From Mesostigma viride (taxonomy: Eukaryota; Streptophyta; Mesostigmatophyceae; Mesostigmatales; Mesostigmataceae), in the NCBI GenBank assembly GCA_009746045.1, contig RPFO01000613.1, positions 100,001 through 123,668 of the forward strand: 23,668 bases of DNA, in the 5' to 3' direction. The first letter of the stretch is position 1. Each line of letters opens with the position of its first letter. The notes below the pieces were generated by a model, which saw only the letters and a list, made by a program, of their open reading frames with translations, was not told where the DNA came from and searched no databases. Made by a program: the position numbers and the translations under genes. This document shows, in pieces, positions 8,252 through 19,361 of the stretch.

Positions 8252-9914
8252 AATTTCTATACCGCTTAGCCATATAGCGACTAGGTCAGGAAAGTCTTAT
8301 GAAAACGTAGTCCCTCTAGGACCTCCCCTTCTCTTTGGCAAGGCGGTAGGAGATCTCTTTAAACCTGTTCTGGATACTTCTGTAGCGATGCCTACCTCTG
8401 ATCTTGAACGCCTTATTAGTAGATTTACGGCCACTGAGCCGGAAGCATTAGCTGCCATTGCTGCACATCCCCAACAATTAGGCAAGCACCCTTGTAAATT
8501 TGTAGGTGGGTTTTTATATGTGCAGATAGCAGATTCTCCCCCTCAATGGCGCCTGTATGTCCCTCCTATCTGTCGCTCCTCCTTGCTCTTTGAGTTGCAT
8601 GACTTAGCTGCTCATCAGGGTGGTAAACGGGTACGGGACCTAGTAGCCCGCTCTTATTACTGGCCTTCCCTTTATAAGGATGTGGATGAGTATGTTAGAA
8701 CTTGTCAATCTTGCCAGGAAATGAAACCCAATAATGTAGGACAGATAGCAGAACCTAGGACCTTGCCTGACCCTATCATGCCTTGGGATTCTATCATGAT
8801 GGATTTTGTAGGACCTTTTAGAAAGAATGATAGGGGCAATGCCCAAATCCTTGTGTTCATAGATCGTTTTACTCGTATGTGCCATCTTGTGCCGTGTCCT
8901 TTAGAACTCACCGCACGTGATTGCGCACGCCTATACCTCAATAATGTATATAGATATCATGGATTGAGTAGGCAGTTTATTAGTGATAAGGATAAATTAT
9001 TTACCTCAGATTTTTGGCAGCAGTTTTTCGCTGCCATCGGTACCAAGGTTACCTACGGTACTGCCTACCACTCCTCCTCCTCTCATTTAGTAGAGCGTCT
9101 TAATAGAGTAGTAGAAGAAGCGCTTAGGCACTATGTTAATGGCTCGGGTAGTGATTGGGAGGATTATTTATGTTTGGTAGAGTTCTCCCTCAACAATTGT
9201 CCCCAAGCTGCGCATGGATATACGCCCTTCTTCTTAGATACTGGTAGACAGCCCCTTACCCCTACCTCTCTCTTAGCTAGTCCTCTACGGGACAAGGATG
9301 ATGTGTCCCGAGATACTGTAGAAGGTGTACAGTCCTTACTAGATAGAATGAAAACTGCTCATGACCACGCGATCTCAGGGTACCAAAAAGCTCAGGCTAA
9401 GTACCTTGCTAGGTTGCGTGCCTCCTTAGATAGACGAGCACCTGAGATAGAAGTAGGAGATCTAGTATTAGTAGAAGGCCCCCGTGTTGGCCGTTTTGCT
9501 CATAAGTTTGAAGCAGAACTGAAGGTCAAACTTAGGCCTGCCTTCTTAGGACCCTTCCATGTGTTGTCTAGGGTAGGAAATTTCTTGTATAAAGTCGATA
9601 TCCCTACCTCTTGGCAAACGCATTCAAACACCTTCCATAGGAGCCAGCTTAAACTGTACCACCCTAGTACGTTCGCTGGCAGGGAGTTAGCGCCTGCCCC
9701 TTTAGAGCATAATCCTGACACTGGGGAAGTAGAAGACGAAGTAGAAAGCATCGTGGCCCATAGAGATATCAAAAAGGGCCGCGGTACCCAGCGTCAGTAT
9801 AAAGTGAAGTGGATGTATGCTCGTAGTGAAGTAGATAAGGTTTGGTATACGGAGAGTGAGCTAGATGGGTGTAGTCGCCTGCTGCAGGAATATAAAACCC
9901 TGCACAAGCTCTAG
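8208..9914 (+). CDS. Integrase with C-terminal chromodomain
   Basis: This frame overlaps the RT ORF by 44 bp and has only a GTG at its start, so it is probably expressed as a Pol fusion by frameshift at G7-A-G4 (8231-8242) or is separated by an indel. The HHCC zinc domain uses His 131, His 136, Cys 166 and Cys 169. The catalytic core shows MDFVGPF (Asp 199), ISDKDKLF (Asp 260) and HLVERLNR (Glu 296), giving the D-35-E spacing of retroviral-type integrases. A GPF/Y-type module follows (RPAFLGPFHVL, SNTFHRSQLKLY). Residues about 505-565 form a chromodomain (EVESIVAHRDIKKGRG, YKVKWMY, KVWYTESEL) with two of the usual aromatic-cage positions as Trp. Chromodomains of this type direct insertion to modified chromatin. 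The usual QTDGQTER-like segment before the catalytic Glu is SSSSHLVER here. Confidence 0.92.
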   Translation: MRPFRGLGGGEGKNKISIPLSHIATRSGKSYENVVPLGPPLLFGKAVGDLFKPVLDTSVAMPTSDLERLISRFTATEPEALAAIAAHPQQLGKHPCKFVGGFLYVQIADSPPQWRLYVPPICRSSLLFELHDLAAHQGGKRVRDLVARSYYWPSLYKDVDEYVRTCQSCQEMKPNNVGQIAEPRTLPDPIMPWDSIMMDFVGPFRKNDRGNAQILVFIDRFTRMCHLVPCPLELTARDCARLYLNNVYRYHGLSRQFISDKDKLFTSDFWQQFFAAIGTKVTYGTAYHSSSSHLVERLNRVVEEALRHYVNGSGSDWEDYLCLVEFSLNNCPQAAHGYTPFFLDTGRQPLTPTSLLASPLRDKDDVSRDTVEGVQSLLDRMKTAHDHAISGYQKAQAKYLARLRASLDRRAPEIEVGDLVLVEGPRVGRFAHKFEAELKVKLRPAFLGPFHVLSRVGNFLYKVDIPTSWQTHSNTFHRSQLKLYHPSTFAGRELAPAPLEHNPDTGEVEDEVESIVAHRDIKKGRGTQRQYKVKWMYARSEVDKVWYTESELDGCSRLLQEYKTLHKL

Positions 9915-9990
9915 TCGTAGGCCTTCTCCTCTCTTATGTTATGTCTGCTGTCGACGGGTGGTTGGTTGTCCCCTCCCCTCCGCAGCCGTC

Positions 9991-10282
9991 ATGACAGAGC
10001 CTACCCCTCCGGCTGAGAGCCCGCTGCCGTCCCTGCCCCTACCGGACCCTGAGCTGTATTTCGAGGCCCTTCCGGGCCGCTGGGTGTCGCGATCATGTTA
10101 CCGGGGTGGCGTTGTGCAGCCGGCCCTTCAGGCCCAACATGCGAGCTTAGTCAGGGCGGCCCTCTTCGGGGTCACGTGGTATGGTCCTTCCCCTAATGAG
10201 CCGCATCAGCTTGTCCTGCACGGGTTCGACGATGCCGGACACTGTTTGTTGGGGTGTGGTTCTCGCTGTCCCGGCCGGAGTG
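9991..10282 (+). pseudogene. GC-rich post-pol ORF, interrupted by the TIR element
   Basis: An ATG at 9991 begins a P/L-rich protein (MTEPTPPAESPLPSLPLPDP), then a more structured stretch (YFEALPGRWVSRSCYRGG, LHGFDDAGHCLLGCGSRC). It is preceded by a pyrimidine run ending CGCAG at 9985, a splice-acceptor-like sequence. The open frame formally runs to 10356 but enters the terminal inverted repeat at 10283, so the last 24 codons belong to the inserted element. GC content and codon use differ from pol just upstream. I do not recognise the product. It may be an extra ORF of the retroelement or a flanking host gene. Open P/A-rich frames resume beyond 21600, consistent with a gene split by the insertion. 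Confidence 0.45.
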
Positions 10283-10306
10283 GTTTTACCGGATTAGGAT
10301 ACATTT
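10283..10306 (+). repeat. Left terminal inverted repeat
   Basis: This 24-bp sequence starts GTTTTACCGGATTAGG and is the exact reverse complement of 21577-21600. A second, direct copy of the core TTAGGATACATTTG follows at 10312-10325, continuing GATGCACTGTGCA. Nearly the same block (TTAGGATACATTTGAAGCTGTGCA) lies inside the right end at 21554-21577, also in plus orientation. Confidence 0.9.
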
Positions 10307-10356
10307 TTTTGTTTAGGATACATTTGATGCACTGTGCAGTTTTCAGATGTGTTTGA

Positions 10357-10667
10357 GGGGGTTGATTGCGCCTAACATGCATTTTATTGAAGCAATGAGT
10401 TTCCCAAGATATACATGATATAAACTAAGACAATTGACCCATTAAGGCAATGAGACAACATCAATAAGACAACATATGCCAATTGAATAAGACAACTCAA
10501 CCTTACAGGACGTTGGGCCATCATACGTCCGGAATAATTGTCTCACTTATTACATAACCAAACTTTTTGAGGGATCGCCATGGTTGCATGGTTTCCACAC
10601 ATGCGCCCTGCACTCATGTGCATCAAAGGTGTTGCGTCTAGTGCCAACTCAGTGTCAAAGAACTGAT
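10357..10667. other. AT-rich left subterminal region
   Basis: There is no gene here. The stretch holds the 3' flank of the minus-strand gene and several AGACAA motifs in the same orientation: AAGACAATTG near 10428, GAGACAACA near 10453, AAGACAACA near 10466 and AAGACAACT near 10490. Similar GAGACAAC motifs occur in the right subterminal region near 21385 and 21451. Clustered subterminal motifs of this kind are typical transposase-binding sites in some DNA transposons, though no binding can be shown here. Confidence 0.5.
10383..10388 (-). terminator. AATAAA polyadenylation signal, minus strand
   Basis: TTTATT on the plus strand reads AATAAA on the minus strand, in the context CTTCAATAAAATGC. 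It lies about 280 bp beyond the proposed stop of the PHD-like/polyQ gene and about 80 bp inside the left terminal repeat. It would let the transcript end within the element. Confidence 0.45.
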
Positions 10668-13474
<2,807 letters not shown>

Positions 13475-13617
13475 AGTTCCCGTGGCTAGTGCCCATCACC
13501 TTCCACCTTGAGCGAAGTCACGAATTCAAGCGCGAAGTGCATTTGAATCAAGCGGGAACTGGGTGACACTGCTTGAAGACGTGCAGCTCCAAGGCATGCA
13601 AATGATGCAATGTATCA

Positions 13618-14647
13618 AAGATACGATACGCAAAGTTCAGGTGTTCAGGTGAAGCCGTGAAGACGTGAAGCCGTGAAGCCGTGAAGACGTGGTGAAGACA
13701 GGTGAAGACGTGGTGAAGACGTGAAGACGTGAAGACGTGAAGACGTGAAGACGTGAAGACACGATACGGCAAGTTCAGGTGAAGTTCAGGTGTTCAGGTG
13801 AAGCCGTGAAGACGTGAAGACGTGAAGCCGTGAAGCCGTGGTGAAGACAGGTGAAGACGCGGTGAAGACGTGAAGACGTGAAGACGTGAAGACGTGAAGA
13901 CGTGAAGACACGATACGGCAAGTTCAGGTGAAGTTCAGGTGTTCAGGTGAAGCCGTGAAGACGTGAAGCCGTGAAGCCGTGAAGACGTGGTGAAGACAGG
14001 TGAAGACGCGGTGAAGACGTGAAGACGTGAAGACGTGAAGACGTGAAGACGTGAAGACACGATACGGCAAGTTCAGGTGAAGTTCAGGTGTTCAGGTGAA
14101 GCCGTGAAGACGTGAAGCCGTGAAGCCGTGAAGACGTGGTGAAGACAGGTGAAGACGCGGTGAAGACGTGAAGACGTGAAGACGTGAAGACGTGAAGACG
14201 TGAAGACACGATACGGCAAGTTCAGGTGAAGTTCAGGTGTTCAGGTGAAGCCGTGAAGACGTGAAGCCGTGAAGCCGTGAAGACGTGGTGAAGACAGGTG
14301 AAGACGCGGTGAAGACGTGAAGACGTGAAGACGTGAAGACGTGAAGACGTGAAGACACGATACGGCAAGTTCAGGTGAAGTTCAGGTGTTCAGGTGAAGC
14401 CGTGAAGACGTGAAGCCGTGAAGCCGTGAAGACGTGGTGAAGACAGGTGAAGACGCGGTGAAGACGTGAAGACGTGAAGACGTGAAGACGTGAAGACGTG
14501 AAGACACGATACGGCAAGTTCAGGTGAAGTTCAGGTGTTCAGGTGAAGCCGTGAAGACGTGAAGCCGTGAAGCCGTGAAGACGTGGTGAAGACAGGTGAA
14601 GACGCGGTGAAGACGTGAAGACGTGAAGACGTGAAGACGTGAAGACA
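13618..14647. repeat. 149-bp higher-order minisatellite of 8-bp GTGAAGAC/GTGAAGCC units
   Basis: The landmark ACACGATACGGC recurs at 13759, 13908, 14057, 14206, 14355 and 14504, exactly 149 bp apart. A diverged first unit begins near 13620. Each unit holds a TTCAGGTG segment (TTCAGGTGAAGTTCAGGTGTTCAGGTG) and runs of the 8-bp submotif GTGAAGAC or GTGAAGCC. The later units are almost identical, pointing to recent amplification by unequal exchange or slippage. This is not a CRISPR array: there are no unique spacers. Confidence 0.92.
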
Positions 14648-14717
14648 AGTTGCAGCACTCAGCCGCAGCAGTCGCACGCAGGTAGAAACGATAATTTGTT
14701 TGAATCTGTCAAGACCC

Positions 14718-15158
14718 CATCGAATGTAAAACAGGTTTTTCGTAAAGAAATCCGATGTGTGGGCGGGCTTTACATAGTTGCGATTTCTGGCCTGCGATTT
14801 CTGGCCTGCGCTGGTTGTCTCTTTTATAGTGCTTCTGCCCAAGCACTACCGGCTGTAAAACAGTATACTTCTTGAAGAAATCAGTTGGGGCTTTGTTGGG
14901 CGTCACATTTGACCGGTGGGCGGAGTTTCCTGCTTCTGTGAAGGCGCCATCGAATGTAGATCAGTAGATTTTCTAAAGAAATCTGAGGTGTGGGCGGGGC
15001 CTTTATTGCTTGTGTCCATCCACCACCGGATGTAGAACAGTAGACTTATTGAAGAAAACAGTTTGGGGCTTTGTTGGGCGCCACATTTGAGCGGTGGGCG
15101 GGGTTTCTTGCTTCTGTCCAAGCACCACCGGGTGTAATACAGTAGATTTCCTATTAAC
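14718..15158 (+). promoter_or_regulatory. Five-unit GC-box repeat cluster upstream of the DUF7869 gene
   Basis: Related units start near 14718, 14844, 14947, 15021 and 15123. Each begins with CATCGAATGTA or CACCACCGGNTGTA, followed by ANACAGTA, an AAGAAA block and, in four of them, GTGGGCGGGG or close variants resembling a GC box. Short A-type and long B-type units alternate; the last A-B pair is about 176 bp long. The final partial unit ends six bases before the ATG at 15159. They may be promoter elements or binding sites for an element protein. A 14-bp tandem duplication (CGATTTCTGGCCTG) lies at 14781-14808. Confidence 0.55.
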
Positions 15159-18100
15159 ATGGATGAAGAATGGGATGTGCCAGACCTGGTGGATTCGGAT
15201 GCGAGTTCTGAAGCTAGTTGGGGCGTAGATTCTGACGGCTCTGACGACGACCTGCTTCACACGGAAATGGGGCCCGGCACGTCTTCCTCTCGAGCGAAGC
15301 GCAGTGGGAAGAAAGATGGCGCCCGGCTTCTCGCCTCCAAATTGAAGTCCGTTGACAAGGACATCGCCAAGGCCAGGAAGTGCGGTCCGACTTGTGGGGA
15401 GCATTGCCTCGAGAAGGTGGGCACCTTACTTACCGATACCAGGTCGTGGACTGCCTTTCGAGAGTACCTGTACAACCAAACGGACCAGCAGCGCATGGCC
15501 TCCCTTTGCGACGTGATCCGGTCGGCCGGCGTGGGCAACATCGAGGTAGAATCCCCTGCCGACGGTGGCCGTTACAAGAAGTACATCATTACCGGCCCTT
15601 TACACGTGGACGTGGTGATTGCGGGGTGCATGTACACCGTCACCGGTTGTGCATCTGCCATCCGGAAGATGGCCGGCGTTACCCGGGCGACTTGGAACAA
15701 TCTGGTGGCGTCGGTCGTGTCGGCGAAAGAGTATTTCCTGACCGTGCATCCCAACGACCTAGCGACTTTCGGTGTTGGTCTGGAGCACGCACCACCTGAG
15801 CGTGATGCTCGGGGGCGTTCGGAGGTTGGCGAACACGCAGCAATGTGGATGCACGAGTTGGTGCAGCAGATCGCAGACCATGACCCGACTCATGCTGGCG
15901 TTGTCTTCATGGACGTCATGTCCATCAAGGAGATGCACGCCATGTACGTTGAAGACGTGGTGGCAGAAGCGGGGGAAGGGGCCAAGGTGCTAGGCTACAA
16001 CGCATTCTACCGCATCTGGCGCACCTACTGCAAAGGCGACTACTTCCCAGGGCAGAGGAGCCCGAAGGTGGTGGTATGCCCGCACAACAAGAGCACCGGT
16101 CACTGCGCGGACTGCGTGGAACTGCGCATGCGGCGCCGCGGTGCTTCAACTGAGGCACAACGGCAGTACGTCGACAACCAAATCAAGCAGCATGTCGCTC
16201 TGGCCTGGTTTACCCGCCAGAACTATTGGTTGAGGCGCGAGCTTGCCTGCGCGATGGTGGCCGCTATGTTGACGGCCATTTTGTCGATCAACCTCGACAA
16301 GCTGGATCACGCCAAGACATACTGGCCGAAGCTGGTGGGGGGGCCCGACTCATGGGGCAGCTATGCAGGTGGCATGATGCCGTTCTCGCTCTTCTGTGCG
16401 GCCGTCCATGGGTACAAGGCGATGTGGTTCATCGTTCTCGCATGGGTCCTCATGACCGACAACCTCTCCGGCAGTGTCACCGTCACGATGCTGATGCACA
16501 TCCTGGCGCAGTTGATGAGGGACCAGCCATGGAGGAGGGCGGGGCTGCCGCACATGCCCAGGTGTTTGTGCCTGCAACTGGACGGTGGGAGTGAAAACCG
16601 GAATCACACCGTCTTACTGTTTGCATGGTGGCTCGTACACGTTGGCTTCTTCGACGTCGTCGAAATGCACCGCATGCTCGTGGGCCACACGCACGCCGAC
16701 CCAGATCAGAAATTCGGCGTGCTTGTGGCCTACATGAGACACGCTGTGGCGGGGGGGCCTAGCTTCGTGCACAAGTACCCAACTTTGGAGAGCTGGGTGG
16801 CGGCCATAGAAGAGGCATTCCGTCAGCCTAGTGGTGCAGCTGCGAACTGCAACTCGACCGTCCCCGCTGGCACGGAGGTCAAGGTATTGGGGGTCGCTTA
16901 CGATGTCAGGAACTTTCTCACTCCGTTGCAGCGCGAGTCGTTTGCCGGTTGGTGCAGCACAGTAGATTGGATGACCGGTAGGGAGGATCAGGTTATCAAG
17001 GTCACCAGGGTGCGTGGTGATGTCGTGCAGCCTGCGTGCAGCGAGGCGCAGCCGGCGCACGGAGGGGCGGCGCCATCGGTGCGCGGCGGGGCGGCAGCGG
17101 CGGCGCAGCCGGCACGCGGCGGGGCGGGGCAGTCAGCGGGCAGCGGGGCGGCGCTGCCGGTGCGCGGCGGGGCGGGGCAGTCGACGGGCGGCGGGGCAGG
17201 GCCGTCGACGGGCGCGGGCCAGCGGTGCTGCCGGGCGCGCGGGCGGCGGGGCGGGGCAGTCGGCGCGCGGGGGCCAGCGGCGCTGCCGGCGCGCGTGGGC
17301 GGCGGCGGGGCTGTCGACGGGCGGCGGGGCGGGGCAGTCGACGGGCGGCGGGGCAGGGCCGTCGGCGTGCGGGGGGCCAGCGGTGCTGCCGGCGCGCGTG
17401 GGCGGCGGGGCGGGGCTGTCGACGGGCGGCGGGGCGGGGCAGTCGACGGGCGGCGGGGCAGGGCCGTCGGCGTGCGGGGGGCCAGCGGTGCTGCCGGCGC
17501 GCGTGGGCGGCGGGGCGGGGCTGTCGACGGCGGCGGCGGGGGGGCAGTCGGCGTGCGGGGGCCAGCGGTGCTGCCGGCGCGCGTGGGCGGCGGGGCGGGG
17601 CTGTCGACGGGCGGCGTGGCGGGGCAGTCAGCGGCGGGGGGCCAGCGGCGCTGCCGGCGCGCGTGGGCGGCGGGGCGGGGCTGTCGACGGGCGGCGGGGC
17701 GGGGCAGTCGACGGGCGGCGGGGCGGGCGGTCGGCGTGCGGGGGCCAGCGGCGCTGCCGGCGCGCGTGGGCGGCGGGGCGGGGCTGTCGACGGGCGGCGG
17801 GGCGGGGCAGTCGACGGGCGGCGGGGCAGGGCGGTCGGCGTGCGGGGGGCCAGCGGCGCTGCCGGCGCGCGTGGGCGGCGGGGCGGGGCTGTCGACGGGC
17901 GGCGGGGCGGGGCAGTCGACGGGCGGCGGGGCAGGGCGTCGGCGCGCGGGGGCCAGCGGCGCTGCCGGCGCGCGTGGGCGGCGGGGCGGGCTGTCGACGG
18001 GCGGCGGGGCGGGGCAGTCGACGGGGGGCCAGCGGTGCTGCCGGCGCGCGTGGGCGGCGGGCGGGGCTGTCGACGGGCGGCGGGGCGGGGCGTCGGCGTG

Positions 18101-18917
18101 CGGGGGGCCAGCGGTGCTGCCGGCGCGCGTGGGCGGCGGGGCGGGGCTGTCGACGGGCGGCGGGCGGGGCAGTCGGCGCGCGGGGGCCAGCGGCGCTGCC
18201 GGCGCGCGTGGGCGGCGGGGCGGGGCTGTCGACGGGCGGCGTGGCGGGGCAGTCGGCGCGCGGGGGGCCAGCGGCGCTGCCGGCGCGCGTGGGCGCCGGG
18301 GCGGGGCTGTCGACGGGCGGCGGGGCGGGGCAGTCGACGGGCGGCGGGGCAGGGCGGTCGGCGTGCGGGGGGCCAGCGGCGCTGCCGGCGCGCGTGGCGG
18401 CGGGGCGGGGCTGTCAACGGGCGGCGGGGCGGGGCAGTCGACGGGCGGCGGGGCAGGGCGTCGGCGTGCGGGGGGCCAGCGGCGCTGCCGGCGCGCGTGG
18501 CGGCGGGCCGGCGCAGCTGGCATGCGGCGGGGCGGGGCTGTCGACGGGCGGCGGGGCAGTCGACGGCGGCGGGGCAGGGCGGTCGGCGTGCGGGGGGCCA
18601 GCGGCGCTGCCGGTGCCGGCGCGCAGTGGCGGCGGGGCGGGCTGTTCGACGGGCGGCGGGGCGGGCAGTCGACGGGCGGCGGGGCGGGGCAGCCGGCGCG
18701 CGGCGGGCCGGAGGCGCAGCCGGCGGCGGCGGAGCGGCACAAGCCGGTGCCTGAAAAACGCGGTCGCTCAAATGAAGGTGCACCACGCCGTCTTCTTCCA
18801 GGTACAGGGCAACGCAGAGACCTGGTTGTCCTACCGGACCACGGAGTCCCAAAAGACGCCGTGGCAGCCCGCGGGGAACTCGACAGGAAGGCGCGCCACG
18901 GTGCGGGAAGGCGATGA
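15159..18917 (+). CDS. DUF7869-type protein, candidate DDE transposase (N-terminal and core region)
   Basis: The ATG at 15159 starts an acidic N-terminus, then C-G-P-T-C-G-E-H-C and a helical segment (residues about 75-125) as in DUF7869-containing proteins. A zinc-type motif C307-P-H-N...C316-A-D-C319 follows. The core has INLDKLDHAKTYWPK (Asp 380, Asp 383), DNLSGSVTVTML, LQLDGGSENRN (Asp 475) and VGHTHADPDQKF (Asp 514, Asp 516). The family pattern is D-x-x-D-x-x-K-T, then LQLDN-x-x-ENKN, then VGHTHEDIDQ, an RNase H-like arrangement that could supply a DDE/DDD site. Function is not proven for the family. The reliable reading ends near 17030. From 17086 the frame runs through GC-rich repeats with shifting frame, and the matching C-terminus is in another frame from about 18751. 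Transposition of its own element is my inference from the context. Confidence 0.7.
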   Translation: MDEEWDVPDLVDSDASSEASWGVDSDGSDDDLLHTEMGPGTSSSRAKRSGKKDGARLLASKLKSVDKDIAKARKCGPTCGEHCLEKVGTLLTDTRSWTAFREYLYNQTDQQRMASLCDVIRSAGVGNIEVESPADGGRYKKYIITGPLHVDVVIAGCMYTVTGCASAIRKMAGVTRATWNNLVASVVSAKEYFLTVHPNDLATFGVGLEHAPPERDARGRSEVGEHAAMWMHELVQQIADHDPTHAGVVFMDVMSIKEMHAMYVEDVVAEAGEGAKVLGYNAFYRIWRTYCKGDYFPGQRSPKVVVCPHNKSTGHCADCVELRMRRRGASTEAQRQYVDNQIKQHVALAWFTRQNYWLRRELACAMVAAMLTAILSINLDKLDHAKTYWPKLVGGPDSWGSYAGGMMPFSLFCAAVHGYKAMWFIVLAWVLMTDNLSGSVTVTMLMHILAQLMRDQPWRRAGLPHMPRCLCLQLDGGSENRNHTVLLFAWWLVHVGFFDVVEMHRMLVGHTHADPDQKFGVLVAYMRHAVAGGPSFVHKYPTLESWVAAIEEAFRQPSGAAANCNSTVPAGTEVKVLGVAYDVRNFLTPLQRESFAGWCSTVDWMTGREDQVIKVTRVRGDVVQPACSEAQPAHGGAAPSVRGGAAAAAQPARGGAGQSAGSGAALPVRGGAGQSTGGGAGPSTGAGQRCCRARGRRGGAVGARGPAALPARVGGGGAVDGRRGGAVDGRRGRAVGVRGASGAAGARGRRGGAVDGRRGGAVDGRRGRAVGVRGASGAAGARGRRGGAVDGGGGGAVGVRGPAVLPARVGGGAGLSTGGVAGQSAAGGQRRCRRAWAAGRGCRRAAGRGSRRAAGRAVGVRGPAALPARVGGGAGLSTGGGAGQSTGGGAGRSACGGPAALPARVGGGAGLSTGGGAGQSTGGGAGRRRAGASGAAGARGRRGGLSTGGGAGQSTGGQRCCRRAWAAGGAVDGRRGGASACGGPAVLPARVGGGAGLSTGGGRGSRRAGASGAAGARGRRGGAVDGRRGGAVGARGASGAAGARGRRGGAVDGRRGGAVDGRRGRAVGVRGASGAAGARGGGAGLSTGGGAGQSTGGGAGRRRAGGQRRCRRAWRRAGAAGMRRGGAVDGRRGSRRRRGRAVGVRGASGAAGAGAQWRRGGLFDGRRGGQSTGGGAGQPARGGPEAQPAAAERHKPVPEKRGRSNEGAPRRLLPGTGQRRDLVVLPDHGVPKDAVAARGELDRKARHGAGRR
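17086..18715 (+). repeat. GC-rich 105-bp minisatellite inside the DUF7869 gene
   Basis: Around 15 copies of a unit of about 105 bp made of 24-bp subunits such as GGGGCGGGGCAGTCGACGGG plus a segment with GCCAGCGGCGCTGCCGGCGC. A full period is seen between the CTGTCGACGG landmarks at 17416 and 17521. Both 105 and 24 are multiples of three, giving GGAGQSTG-type peptides. However, single-base differences in G runs make neighbouring copies flip frame. All six frames are open for long distances only because of composition. Confidence 0.9.
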
Positions 18918-19167
18918 CACAGCCTACAAGTTTGATGCGGAGGGGCGGCCGCTGTTTGGCGTCCGACTTGTGGATCCAGACCGCATTCCGATGTTGCAAG
19001 ACACCCCAGCCTTCGCACCATTGAACATGGAGTTTCTGGGGAAGGAGCTGGAGTCGATCAAAACTAGGGTCGAGAAGTTGCCCCATGGCATCTGGCAGTG
19101 GTACTTTCCGCCCGACACCATCAAGCCAAACGAGGCCTTTTTCGCAAAAGTCCCACCATGCCCCTGA
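18751..19167 (+). CDS. C-terminal part of the DUF7869-type protein, different frame
   Basis: After the minisatellite the protein-like reading is in the first frame: MKVHHAVFFQVQ, ETWLSYRTTESQKTPWQP, then FGVRLVDPDRIPML, SIKTRVEKLPHGIWQWYF and a stop at 19167. DUF7869 proteins usually end with a short beta-rich region carrying an aromatic, K/W-containing pattern after the HTHEDIDQ block. This fits, and codon character is normal again. It is therefore probably the C-terminus of the 15159 gene, put out of frame by indels in the repeat or joined by splicing. An acceptor-like GCCGTCTTCTTCCAG ends at 18810, which would be an alternative exon start. The listed start is approximate. Confidence 0.5.
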   Translation: MKNAVAQMKVHHAVFFQVQGNAETWLSYRTTESQKTPWQPAGNSTGRRATVREGDDTAYKFDAEGRPLFGVRLVDPDRIPMLQDTPAFAPLNMEFLGKELESIKTRVEKLPHGIWQWYFPPDTIKPNEAFFAKVPPCP

Positions 19168-19361
19168 GGAGGTGCCTGAGGAGTGGCGCCCTTTGCCGGG
19201 CCATCTCGCGCGGACATCTCCGCCCTGCGTGAGGCACGATGCAGCGCCTAACCACCACCGACGCAAGAAGAGCACTTCATGGCGTTGGTCGACGCAGAGG
19301 ACGGTGCGCGTCACCACCGCTGGTAGACCGAGGTTCTTCATGATGGCCACACACAGCAGGA

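Larger units (their letters stand above)
2418..10282 (+). mobile_element. Ty3/gypsy chromovirus retrotransposon, 5' portion
   Basis: Ordered domains identify a Ty3/gypsy (Metaviridae-type) element: a leader with a probable 5' LTR, a viroplasmin-like small ORF, gag with CCHC knuckle, aspartic protease, reverse transcriptase, RNase H, integrase and a C-terminal chromodomain. Protease-RT-RH-IN order and the terminal chromodomain place it among chromoviruses. The left boundary at 2418 rests only on the LTR-like palindrome there. The right side is interrupted at 10283 by a TIR-bounded insertion, and no 3' LTR is seen in the remaining window. Gag, pol and integrase lie in different frames with stops between, so this copy is probably not intact, unless frameshifting or splicing is used. 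Confidence 0.85.
13475..15158. promoter_or_regulatory. Divergent intergenic control region
   Basis: This 1.7-kb interval separates the start codons of two divergently oriented genes, so it should hold both promoters. It contains about 140 bp of unique sequence next to the minus-strand gene, the 149-bp minisatellite array (13618-14647), and the GC-box repeat cluster (14718-15158) next to the plus-strand gene. I see no convincing open frame in it: the frames present read the repeat units. Confidence 0.5.

Noticed and set aside
13618-14647. CRISPR-like array
   Set aside because: The period is regular but there are no unique spacers. The units are nearly identical end to end and built from an 8-bp word, so this is a minisatellite.
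17014-18754. Plus-strand frames of 717 and 572 codons through the same repeat as separate genes
   Set aside because: They are R/G/A repeats of the same minisatellite. Only the last part of the 717-codon frame, after about 18751, is protein-like and is annotated separately.
16988-19350. Minus-strand frames of 677 and 782 codons rich in P, A and R
   Set aside because: They exist because the GC-rich minisatellite lacks stops in all frames. Outside the repeat they lie opposite the plus-strand coding sequence and have no domain character.
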